The notes under the pieces are model-generated. The model saw only the letters and a list, made by a program, of their open reading frames with translations. It ran no database searches and was not told where the DNA came from. A stretch of DNA of 64,000 bases from contig OX387194.1 in NCBI GenBank assembly GCA_947561395.2, forward strand, positions 10,836,048 through 10,900,047. The letters run 5' to 3'. Within the stretch, counting starts at the first letter, position 1; each line of letters opens with the position of its first letter. Origin of the DNA: Buxus sempervirens. Its lineage: Eukaryota > Streptophyta > Magnoliopsida > Buxales > Buxaceae. Below are positions 46,138 through 58,100 of this stretch, one piece after another. A program made the position numbers and the translations under genes.

Positions 46138-49100
46138 ATGGCGGACGGTGAGGACGACGGTTCTTCGAGCACAGAAGTAACAGTGAGAACTTCGTCGGAC
46201 AACCAAACTTCTCTCGATGTCTTCATGGCCGACGAAGCTTCAAGTTCGAACGCTGGAAAGACCGGGAAAGATCCGAGAATTATAGCTAGAAAGTGAGAAT
46301 CAATGAGCAAATTTCTGTATGATTAGTACTTTTCTTTAAGTTTGTGGTTGCAGTCGTCAGAATTTGATTTCTCCTTTCCTCTCTCTCTCTCGCTTCCTTC
46401 TTTTTCCCCCGTTTTTTGAATGATCTGCGGTTGTCGGGAATTTGATTACTTTGGAGCTAAATGTGGTTTAATTTTCTTTTTTCTTTTATGTTATGGCTTA
46501 GGTATCAGTTAGATCTCTGTAAAAAAGCAATGGAGGAGAACATAATTGTGTATTTGGGGACGGGATGCGGGAAGACTCACATTGCGGTGCTGCTTATTTA
46601 TGAGCTCGGTCATTTGATAAGAAAGCCGGGGAGAAATGTTTGTGTCTTTCTCGCGCCAACAGTTTGTTTGGTTCAACAGGTGAGCTTCCTCCGTCATGAC
46701 TCATTCGATATATTTTAGTATGTTCAGTTTGAACGTCTATTAACATGTTGTTGCAGTTTGTTTGTTTGTTTTTTTTTCTCCTTTCATATATTTTTCTTTG
46801 AATTCTTAGAATCTTGATATATGGATCATACTTAATCGAAAGCTTTCCACTTCCATACACAAGAAAGAAAGAAACTATGAAAGAAGATTAGAAGAAGACA
46901 TTTTTGTAATCCAGAAAGCGGGGACAGTTGCAGTTATGTTTTTAACGATTGAAATTTCTCGAAAGTGAATAGCAAAGTGCATGTCGTTCTGATTTGGCCA
47001 GTAAGCTTTGTACGGTTTGATAAAGGCGATTGTAATAAACATCTATATATTTATTCATAAAAAGAAGTAAACATCTATATATATATATTTTATTTTTCTC
47101 TTTCAATCTAATACAATTTCAACATGTTAAAATGTGATTCAAATGTGACTTTATGATGCTTGACATTACGCACCTCATAGGATTATAAGGTAATGTTTAG
47201 AAAAAAAAATTGGGAAGAAATCAACAGTTCAATTCAGGAAATTCTTGACAAAGAGAGGATATTTATATGCGACGGAGCACAATTGGGTTTTTCCATCTTT
47301 AAGAGGATGTAAATACAAGGTTTTTTTTCTGTTTTCCGATTAGAAAATGGACAAGCCATAAAGAATTACATTTCTTGTTTGGATGTGGTTGTTGAGAGCA
47401 TTAAGAATAGTGAGAGGATGGTGCGTGCTCTGTTTTCATTCCATTTTAGAGGATTGTGCATGCTCTGTTTTCATTCTATTTGAGGCTTTATGAGTTGTGG
47501 GCAGGAACTGATTTGATCAGAAAGGGTTGGAAGAAAGCGGGATCATGAATGAAATTGAAGGATGTGGGATTCATATAGGGGTAGGATATTAAGGCTGGAT
47601 TGCTTTACAGTAGCATTTTATAAGGATTATTTGGATATAGTTTATCAAAAAGAAATGATCTCATGGAGGTCTTTAGGTGAGTATATCAATAATGGAGTGA
47701 TAAATAAGGTGTTTTATGCTAGCTTTTTTGCTTTTGATTCCAATAAAGGAAGGGGCTGTGTATATAAGGATTTTCCACTTGGTCTTGTTGTTTCTGTTTT
47801 TAAGCATTGAAGTGTGTGGTGAGCATTTTGTTTGAGCAAAGCATGAAGTGCACTCCTGAACTTATATGGCTTAAACCTTGTAAACATGAATTTTTATTGA
47901 GCAAATACATTCAGAAAATGTATAAAAAAATCATTGAGAAAATTATGAAAATTGGAGACGTAAATAGGACCAAAATTTTGAATTTCATATTCCATGAGTC
48001 ATCACTCATAAGCTTTCAAGACTAGCTATTAAATAAGTTTTTGAAGATTGAAACAACAATTGTAGCATAGAGAGAAAAGGTAAGATTGGGGAAAAAGTGC
48101 GGCAGAACTTTACCTTTTCATGTACGTATTGTCCACTGTTAGTTAGCCATTGTTTAATATTGTAGACTCCAAGCTGAAAAGAAAAACGATTCAAAAAAAG
48201 AAAAAAAAGGATTTAGTGATCTTAGCTGTTCAACATCCATAAGGTATCTTTTGATGCAGAAGGGAAACCATGATTTTAAATTGTGATTTCCAGGGAAATT
48301 TCCACCTTTTGTTAAATATATTTTGGGGGAAATTTTGTTATCTGCTGAAATTTTCAAAGGAAAGAAAACGAAAAAAAATAGGACAAAAAATTTTGACATA
48401 AGGAAATATCGGTTTGATGAAATTTCGGTGTCCTTCAGAAGGTATTTATTGATTTTCTGGAGGGATGCATGCAAATTATGCGGGTCTTTGCTGTGATCCC
48501 TATTTATATTATGAGGTGCAAGCCTCAAGGCTTGAGGCATGAGCTTCATGTGAGTATCATTCTTGAAGGCATGCTCACTATGGAAATATGAGCTTCAAGG
48601 TTAATTATTATGGATTTTATTTCGATCCTTGCCCTGAACTGATTGTTGAGATATAAGCTTTTACTGATTTTAGAACAATGTACTAGCTTGTGAAAAGTCA
48701 AGGCCATGGTTATTTCTCTCATGCCTTAGAAAGCTATGGGGGTTTATTAACATAATGTTGTGCTGACTGTTCTGCACTAAATACATGTAGTTGTAGAATA
48801 ATTAAAAGCCTCGTACATTGATAATTGGCTTGCTGTTGTATATCTAAGTGAAATCACCATTAACTCATTTCACATTTTTATCACAAACAATGATTTATCT
48901 TCAACTATGAACAAATTCTTTGACAATTTCATCCTGGAGTTTGATCTCGCAATTAATGTACAATGCTTCATTGAGTCTTTACATTTCCTTTGGCCAACCT
49001 GGGTTTTTATGTTTGTTCATTAGACAAGATATCGTGTTTAGGTAACACAATGAGTTGTTGCTGATCTTACATGAAAAAAAATAAAGAATTTGAGCCGATT

Positions 49101-52100
49101 TAGCAGGGATGAATTCCCAAATTACATTGATTAGGAGTAGATTAAATTGGATCTCCATGATATATGAAAACATTGTAAATAATAAGAATGTTGAGGACGG
49201 GACTGATTGCTGCTGCCATTTTTTTTTGGAGGGTAAGTAGTATATTCATGAATAAAGTGTTTACAATAAGCTTTAAATCAACCTATATCCTGTAACAAAT
49301 GAACGATAAAACCTATCCCACATAGCATGTAGCCAGGAATTTGCTGCAACCATCACCTGTAGGACTGCACCCATCAACAATTAGACCTGTTGCACCCTAA
49401 CCCTCAGCAGGGAACATCTACAACCACTTCCACATTTTCACAATTACAATAGGACATTCCCCATCTGATAGAACTCCTGGTTCGACTCAACAATCGTCTT
49501 TAGATGATAAATGAAACTGTCTCATGTCCATGCAAATATTTTGCAGGATTTGCTCCTTTGTTTATGCTTGTCCCTGAAATATTCTCCTGTTACGCTTAGT
49601 CCACACATGATATATGGTGGCCGCAAACATACTTTTCCTCAAACTAGAACATGCATCCTTCCCATTACATAGTATGCACACCGAACAGAGTACCTCATTC
49701 CAGTTTGAGAACTGGCTGTATTTTCTCCAGATCCTCTGGATACTCTCCCAAATAAGGCACAAGAAGGGGCAAAGAATGCAAGTTGTTAGATATGAGGATT
49801 GCCGTTGCCTTTGGTAATTCAAGTTGATAAGATTTTGGCTTAATCTTTTTGAGAGCACGGCTTGGTCTAAACTTAAATTTTTTTTAGCTTATGTCAAGCA
49901 CCTATCTTAATTAAACTATTACCAAATCACCTTATTCAAATTCTAGATGTTGTCAATGTGCATCACTGGATCTGTGGATTCTCTGTGATGTTCATGGGTG
50001 CTTTGCAAACTTGCCTAACTTTTTCATTAATCTACCACATTTGACTGGTGAATTCATAAGCCTCAAGGTTACTACTTTTAAGGCTATGGACAGGCACGGA
50101 TTCTACAACATTACTTCAATTCCTCCTATACACAACCTCAGATTGTGTCTTTTCTATAGATTTGTTCTTGGAGTTTTAGTTTAAGTCATCTTGAAAAATG
50201 AAGTCCGATTAGCATGGAAATACTAAAAATTGGAGCCAGGTTCTCTCCAGTCCCAAAAAGTATCCCAAAATTGTCTTATAGACTGTGAATCATTCTCAGA
50301 AGAGGTGGTTTTGGATAAACCATGGATTGAACAATATCTTTGAAGAAAATATGAACAACATGAAAAGCATATGCAATGCCCTTTCAAGGAATAAAATGTG
50401 AAATTTTTGGGAGCCGACCTATCAGAAAAAGAAGACTGAGTTCTAGGCAAGCTGACTACATGATCTATGCTTTAGTTTTCTCAAGGATGACTAGGATTTT
50501 GAAGATGTTGTTTTGTGGGGTGGGGTGGGGGGGGGGCAAGGTGATGATCTTGCTTCCCATCTTTAGACTGTTCAATATGCTCAAGCATTGGCGAACAAGC
50601 CCGTCCACATCTTGTCCCAAAATTTATAGTCATTAGCAGCTTTCTTTTATCAGGACAAGTCTTATCGATACCGAATTGATCTGTAAGTCCGTTGTAATTG
50701 AGCATTAACAGGAAGCCGTAGAGGTCTTCTGAGGATAGAGGGCTGATTTTCCTTGACAAGTACCTATCCACAATGTTGAAAGCACCATTATATCAAAATC
50801 CTTACCTCCTTCAGTCACCTTCCCAGAGTAATGATTGGATATATCAGTTTCTAGTATCAAATGAAATGAAATCATCTCATTTGTAAAAGCATTACGCAGG
50901 CAAGATTTTGTCAAAATGAATCCACCCTTTTGTCCATTGTGCTGGGTTTGTGATAAATCACAAAATTTTACTCAGGGTGACAAAAAATCAACTTGGCATG
51001 ATTTGGATTGTGCTTCTTTTAAGGAAATGAAGAACTTCGTTTCTAGAGAAAAGCACAAGTTCTTTGTCTATCAACTAATGACACGAAAACCTCAAAGTTA
51101 GTGCAGCCAAGTACAGCTTCATGGTGGCTAATGTGTAAAATCAGTGGGAAGATATAATCTTAGCTGACCAATCTTTTGTTATTTTTGTGTTTCCATAGAG
51201 CAGTGACTTTTCTGCTTGTAAATCTCCCTTGGCTCTTGTAATTCTAACTTGATAAACTAAAATACACATGGTTCATAATATTTTTACTAGCCCATTTTAA
51301 TATAGCTTTTGATTTCTTCTTTTGACCATTTAATCAAGCTACTCTTTCCATTCTTTATATTCGGAAGTTTTCTGTTTTCTGTAGTATAGGGGCTTATTAT
51401 CCTTATTCTGCTGTCAACATACACGTTGTGATTAATTTTATGCAGGAAATCATTGTGGCATTTCTCTTTAGGCTGCATTCAACTGTTGGTTGGTATTTGG
51501 TCAATGGAAATGTTAAAGATATATCTATCTGTTATTGTTACATATAAATTCAAAATTTTTCCATCAGAACTAAGATTTTCATTATCATTCATCAAAAAAA
51601 AAAAAAAACTAAGATTTTCATTATTCGCAGCAAGCCCAGGTGATACAAGATTCTACTGATTTTAAAGTCGGGAGCTATTGTGGAAATTCTAAGCATTTGA
51701 AGAGCCATAATGCATGGGAAAAAGAGATTGAGAAATTTGAGGTTAGTCGTCTCAATTCAAAAAAATTTTTTTTTTGAAATATAATGGTTCTTATTGTCTT
51801 GTTTCATCTGAGATTCAATATTCTTCTGTGACCCTGAACTGTCTCTACACTTGCACAATATCTGTATTAATCAAGGCAAATGCCTTATTCCAACTAGTTG
51901 GAGTCGGCAACATGAATCCTATTCCTCCATCTAAATCTATCAAAGACCATAATTTCAATGAACCTATGGGAATTCCTGTTTATGCTGACAGAGTCTGTCC
52001 ATTGTCTTTTTGGTCTTCCCTTTCCATCTTAAAACATTCAATGAATACCCTCTAACATCTTCTCACAGCTGCCTTCTTAGTCCTTAACTTTACATGACTA

Positions 52101-55100
52101 AACCATCTCAATCTACTTGCCCTTATCTTGTTACTTATTTGGGCAATACCTAACCACTCTCAAATATGTTCATTTCAACACCTAACCTACATTCCCTTAT
52201 CTTATAAATGTTTGCATATTGTTTTTATTCATTGACGTACAAACATATAGGTGATCATAGTATGAATAATACTGTTAACTACTTTTTGCCTTTAGAAAAA
52301 CACACATGGCATGATGTGACATTATCGACATGATGCAAATCAACTACCAGGTATATTTAATGCACTAACCTATCAGAAAATGTCACGCCCCAAATCTGGT
52401 ATATAATATTATAGTAATTCTTCAGATTTAAGGTTTGACTGTAATTCCACTTTGTGTGGAAACTAAGCAAGCACATTGTTTATGGAAATAGGCATGATAG
52501 GAAAGGGACTATTATGGAAATAAGCATCTTGCAGTATTATGGAAATAGGCATAATAGGAAAGGGACTGGCATGGAACTAAGCATATTGGAGTATTATGGA
52601 AATAGGTATAATAGGAAAGGGGAATATTTTAGTATTAATTATATTGATTTGGCAAAAGGCCTATTATAATCAAGGTTTGCAATGTCGTGACATTTCGCGA
52701 AATGTCGCGGCATGTCGCCATCTTTCAGGGTGGCGACACGAAACCACCCTGTAAAATGGTTTTTTTGAGGTCATTTCGCGATGTGTCGGCGACATTTCAC
52801 CAATTTACTGGAAAATGTTGTATGTGAAAATTACGTGCAACTATTAGGTCGACTTATAGTTGACATGCGCTCGAAATGTCGCAATTTGGGCGACATTTCG
52901 AGTGCAGAAACCCCCTTTCTCCCATTCTTCTTGGTTTTCTTCAAATTTTCTTCAATTTCTTCTTCAATATCATCTCTAAATACTTCAAATCAAATGATTC
53001 TTGAAGGCTAAGGTGAATCCTAAGGCTTTGGAGGAAGAAATCAACCATTTGGGCTTTGTGTGTAAGGTAAAATCTTATTTTTGCATTTACTCGGCGCATA
53101 TCTTAGTAGAATGACATGAAATTTTAGTATAACATATAACGACACCCGATCTATTGATGGGTGTCATTAAAATTTTTTTATCATCAAAATTAATAATTTT
53201 TATTTTTTTTGGTTGAAAAATAGTAAAATACTTAAAAAATACATGAAAATGGAATATTTTCATATAAAAATTATATTAATGTTAGAAATATATATTGTAA
53301 AATATTAGGAATTTGTTTGCATTTCTATTATAGAAATAGTATTTTCTAATTATGCTTTTTAATTTAAAAATTATTAAAAATAGTTAAAAATTATTAAAAA
53401 TTGAGGAAAAATTAAAAAAAAAACAGGGCTTCAATGCAATTAATAGTTGTTGGATTGATGTGGTTTACATTTTCTGAACTACTTCTAATTATGATTTTGT
53501 AATTAAATAATTATTAAAAATAGTAACAAATAGTTAAAAATATCAAAAAAATTAGGGAAAAATTATAAAAAAATACCAGCGGCTTAATACACATTACTAT
53601 ATGGATAGATTGAAGTAGTTTACATTTTCTAAACTATTTTAGCCTATTTATGTTTTGTTTTTTCAGGTGAGACGATATGGCAGGGACTGGGAGGAGGGAA
53701 GATATTGGATGGAGTCATGGCGTACCATTTGAGGGCAACAAGAACAAGGCAGTTTGTAATTATTGCCAGCAGATTATCAGGGGTGGTGGGGTTTCCAGAT
53801 TGAAGTAGCATTTGGCAAATGGCTTTAAGAATGTGTCAAATTGCCCCAAGGTACCACTAGAAGTTAAGCAGATGATGAAGGAACAGCTTGAGTGGTCTTC
53901 TACTAGTATGGTAGAGAGGAGGGAGAGAGAGGAGGATGTGAGGCGGAAGTTGGCAAAGCCTCCTGTACAATTGTCAGACGTAGTGATTCAGATGACGACA
54001 CCCCATATCCACCTGATTGTGTCAGGGTGGACAATCGGGCTCCTTATTAGGTTCAATGGCAGGCTTCTATGCAAGCAGAGTTCGAGAGGAGGGAGTTTGA
54101 GAGGCTTGGGTTAGCTAGGGGGCTGGGACATTTGGAGGACTTGGAGGAGATAGAGGGGTTGGTGCTAGTGCTACGATGCCAGGGGGTAAAGTTGGAACTT
54201 TCACACAATCCTAGAGCACGAGGATGCCAGATCCTCCTATGGAGCCATCATTTTACAGATCAAAGGATGCAAAGCAAAAAAGATTGAAGGATTCATGGAG
54301 TGGGGGGAGTGTAAGAGAAAAAATGGGTAAGTTCATCTCAAAATCTTCATTTTTAGTCACATCCCAGCAATTGCAGTTGCTAGTTCACATTTTAAGAACA
54401 TGATCGATGTTGTACAAGAATCTAGGAGAGGAGTATTGCCCCCTACACCCCGTGATATAATGGGAAAATATTTATATGATGAAGAGAAGGAGATAAGAGA
54501 TTACATAGATAGCCTATGACCACATTGGGAGGAGTTTGGTGTTACTATCATGTGTAACGGTTGGACTGGTTTATAACCCTAGATGTAGGGTGTGGATGAG
54601 AGAGTCAAAGGGTTGTGAGGACTGGCCTAGTTAGTGTACGAGGTGGGTCTTGTTCTCAGGTTTCGATTTATGTGTCTTGTTTTCAGGATTGGGTTTTGGT
54701 GTGCTAGTATATTTGGCCTGGGCTGGTGATTTGGATTTGATTTTTGTGAGGCAATTTGGTGTAGTGGGCTTAGGTGTTCTGATTTGTAGAGTCAGTAGTT
54801 GGTACAAGAAGGGCTGTTTTTTGAAGTATTTGGGTTGATTAAGGAAGATCATCATGTTCTTCAAAACCGAGATGTTCAACCTAGTGGGTCCTATGACCCT
54901 TGAAAAGTTGAATGAAAACTGAAAACAACTATATGTATTGGGCATGATCAGTTGGTATTCCATTGTGGTAAAGGCCTATTCAATCACTTGATATTAGACA
55001 AGCCAAAATCAACTACTAAAGAGGGTGGTAAGTCCATTGAAGAAGGTGGCTGTAGTAGTTGTCCCAATGATCAATGGGACCAAGAAGACAATGCTATTCT

Positions 55101-58100
55101 TGGGCTGATGCTAGCTAGCATTGAACCTCATATTGGGTCATCATCTCTGTTTCTTGATACAGCCAAAGAAGTTTGGAAGCATCTAAAACACATGCATTCT
55201 GGTGCAGGTAATGGTACTCGCATCTATGAGGTTTGCAAATAGTATCTTGGCCATGAGAAAGGATGTCAGAGTATCGTTGAGTGCCACAATTAGTTCTTAG
55301 CAGGTTGCAACTTGCAAGAAAAGGAATTTGCACCAGCCTCTCACTTTGGATTTGAAAGTAATGGACAAAAGACGAGAAGATATTGATGTAGTCAAATTCC
55401 TTCTTGGTCTCCCGTCTGAATTCGAGGCAGTTCGGGCACAAGTATTAGGAGGCAAAGAACTATCTTCTCTTGCTGAGGCGTTCTCTCATATTCGATGCCC
55501 CACTCTCTCCTATACTACCTCTAGTGAAGATCGTTCTACGTTTGTTGCTCGTGGTGGTTTTAGTTCAGTCCGAGGTGGATGGGGAGGTAGAGGTGGACGT
55601 GACTCTAGAGGTGGTTTTAGTCTACGAGGTGGATGTGACTATAGAGGTGGCGGTTGCTTCGGAAATTGTGAACCTAAAAAATGTACGCATTATGAATGTG
55701 TTGGCCACTCAATTGATTACTGTTGGAATTTACATGGCAAACCATCTGGGTTGCCAATCAAGTTTCGTCACTCAGGAGCCATACTCAAAATTTGGCCCAA
55801 TTTCTAACTCTAGTTTCGCAATAGAGATTGAGTTGAGGTCTGTACGGTGGGATGAGTATGCCAAGTTCTTGGCTCATAAGCAGGCAACTCTACGTCTACT
55901 TCCATGGCTACCCTCGCTTAGTCAGGTACTATGTCTCACTGTCTCTTATCGTCCTCTGACTCTGTGGATCATTGATTATGGTGCCAATAAACATATGATT
56001 GGTTTGTCCATTTCCATTTCTAATTAGCGCACTGTTAGAGTATTCCAAACGTCACCGTTGCTAACAGTTCCTGAACTAGTGTTGCAGGCTCAAGGAAATG
56101 CTCATCTTAGTCCTGATATTAATTTTTTGGCTATTCTTCATGTCCCTGGTTTTCCTTTGAGTTTTTTTGTCTATTAGTTAAATCACCAAAACACTTCCAA
56201 TGCTCTGTGAGTTTTTACCCTTTCTTGTGCATATTTTAGGATCTCAAGACAAGAGGATGATTGGTATGGGGCATGAACTTGGTGGCTTGTATTAATTGGA
56301 TCTTCCACACATCTCACCTCCTCGTGCTCTTCAATCTTTAGTCTCAAGTTCAACCTATGCAATGGCATTGTTGTCTTGGTCATCGATCTCCACACTTTAA
56401 AGAGTCAAACAGCGAGTCTCTGTAATTTATCATCTCTTGATGCGAAGCTTGTCAATTTTGCAAGCATCATTGTGTGTCTTTTAATAAAAGAACTGTTAGT
56501 TGTGTTTCAAGCTTGTTTGAGTTAGTTCATTTTGATGTATACTGACCAATCATCTAATAAATTTCAGTATTTTGACTTTTGTTCATTTTGATGTATACTG
56601 ACCAATAATCAAATAAAAAATCGTTCTCAGTTGTTTTCTAATCTTTCAAGTTTTTCTCACCCAGTTCAAGTAGAAAATTTGAATTTTATAGTTAGATAAT
56701 GCCAAAAAGCATGCTTCTAATATTTTCGTATCCAATCTTTCTTCTAAAGGTATTATCATCAAACATCTTATGCACATACCCCACAATAAAATGGGTTAGC
56801 AGAATGAAAAAATCGCCACTTGTTAGAGGTTACTCGTACTCTCTTGGGTCATATGCATGCCTCCAAAAGGTTCTGGACTGATGCTATCCTTATTGCATAT
56901 TATTTCTTAACGGCATGCCATCCTCTGTTTTGGATGATGCATCTCCATTTTCTCTTCTATTTCCGTCCTCTCCACCATACTCGTTGCCATTAAAAGTTTT
57001 TGAATGTTTATGTTATTTTAAAATTCTTAGTCTTGGTTGCATCAAACTTGATCTTCGTTTGATGAAGTGTTTCTTCCTTGGTTACTCTCAAGGTTTACAA
57101 TTTCATTTCAAATGACATTTTGCTAGGTGTCACTAGTGAAATGTCGGAAAAATTTCGCCAAAATAAGGGAAAAAGGGTGAGGATATTTTTCGCGACATTT
57201 CGCTAAATGTCACCGAAATTTCGCTGACATCAAGGAATCTTTGAAATTTCGTTTTTAAGCTAGTTTTGTGACACCACCTTGGAAAATGGCGAAATTTGTT
57301 GACACGTTCAGTCACGTACCAAGAGAGGAAAATGCAATTGCAGATAGACTAGCAAAGCATGGAGTTCAAAGATCGAATTTCTATTGTGGCCCAGTTACTG
57401 ATGAGTTTTTTGGGATGTGTTCAGTATAGTATGATGTTTTACTTTTGTTAACAGATTTGTACATGGGTCATGGGTTATTTGTACATGTGTTGTGGATAGC
57501 TTTAGAGATAGGTTATAGTTTTAAGCCCTTTTCGATGTTTTTTTTGTTCTTGAAAAGGGAATCCTCATACACATTTGTATTTTCACACTAGGAGGTACTA
57601 TGTACCGACTTTCTTTTAATCAAATATCATTACTTATCAAAAAAAAAAATGGCGAAATTTCGCGAAAATTGTAAACATTGGTTACTCTTACACACAGAAA
57701 TGTTATTGTTGCTACAAGCCTACAATCCACTTCTCAAGTGTCACTTTGTACGTGCTGATGTTGCTTTCAATGAATCCACACCATATTTTTTCGATAGTAG
57801 TTCGCCTCGAGTTTATTTGGGAAAATGCCCGCTCACGTACTTTATCCCAAGTTGCATATTTCCTGATTGGTGTTTCTACTTCCTCTTCTGAATCAGAGTC
57901 ATCTTCATGTCCTTTTCTGGAGGAGCAACCAATTTTGATCTTCTCCTCTACTACAAGTTTATACTCGACGGCCTCAATCACCAGCTCCTATGTGGGGAAG
58001 CAGATTGTCAGGCTCGAATCTTGAGAGTTCACCTTATAGTATAGATTCATGATAGCATGTGAGACATTTATGCTATCGTAAAGTACCACGTCATATTTCC

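Larger units (their letters stand above)
54566..58020 (+). mobile_element. Degenerate copia fragment (gag, protease, integrase) in DCL4 intron 3
   Basis: Gag (54900-55300, with the [14 protein letters not shown] and [10 protein letters not shown] motifs), a Gly/Arg-rich stretch and zinc-knuckle region at 55560-55740, a protease remnant near 55960 ([11 protein letters not shown], where D-S/T-G is normal) and the integrase end at 56890-57085 ([29 protein letters not shown]). Many frameshifts. RT, RNase H and both LTRs are absent. It is split at 57088-57679 by a small hAT element and resumes at 57688. Confidence 0.75.

Noticed and set aside
50223..50914. Minus-strand frames in DCL4 intron 2
   Set aside because: Three short overlapping frames with no recognisable domain; not enough to claim a gene.
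55470..56027. 185-codon frame in the copia fragment
   Set aside because: Mostly an out-of-frame reading of the Gly/Arg-rich gag region; only the protease-like end near 55960 is meaningful.
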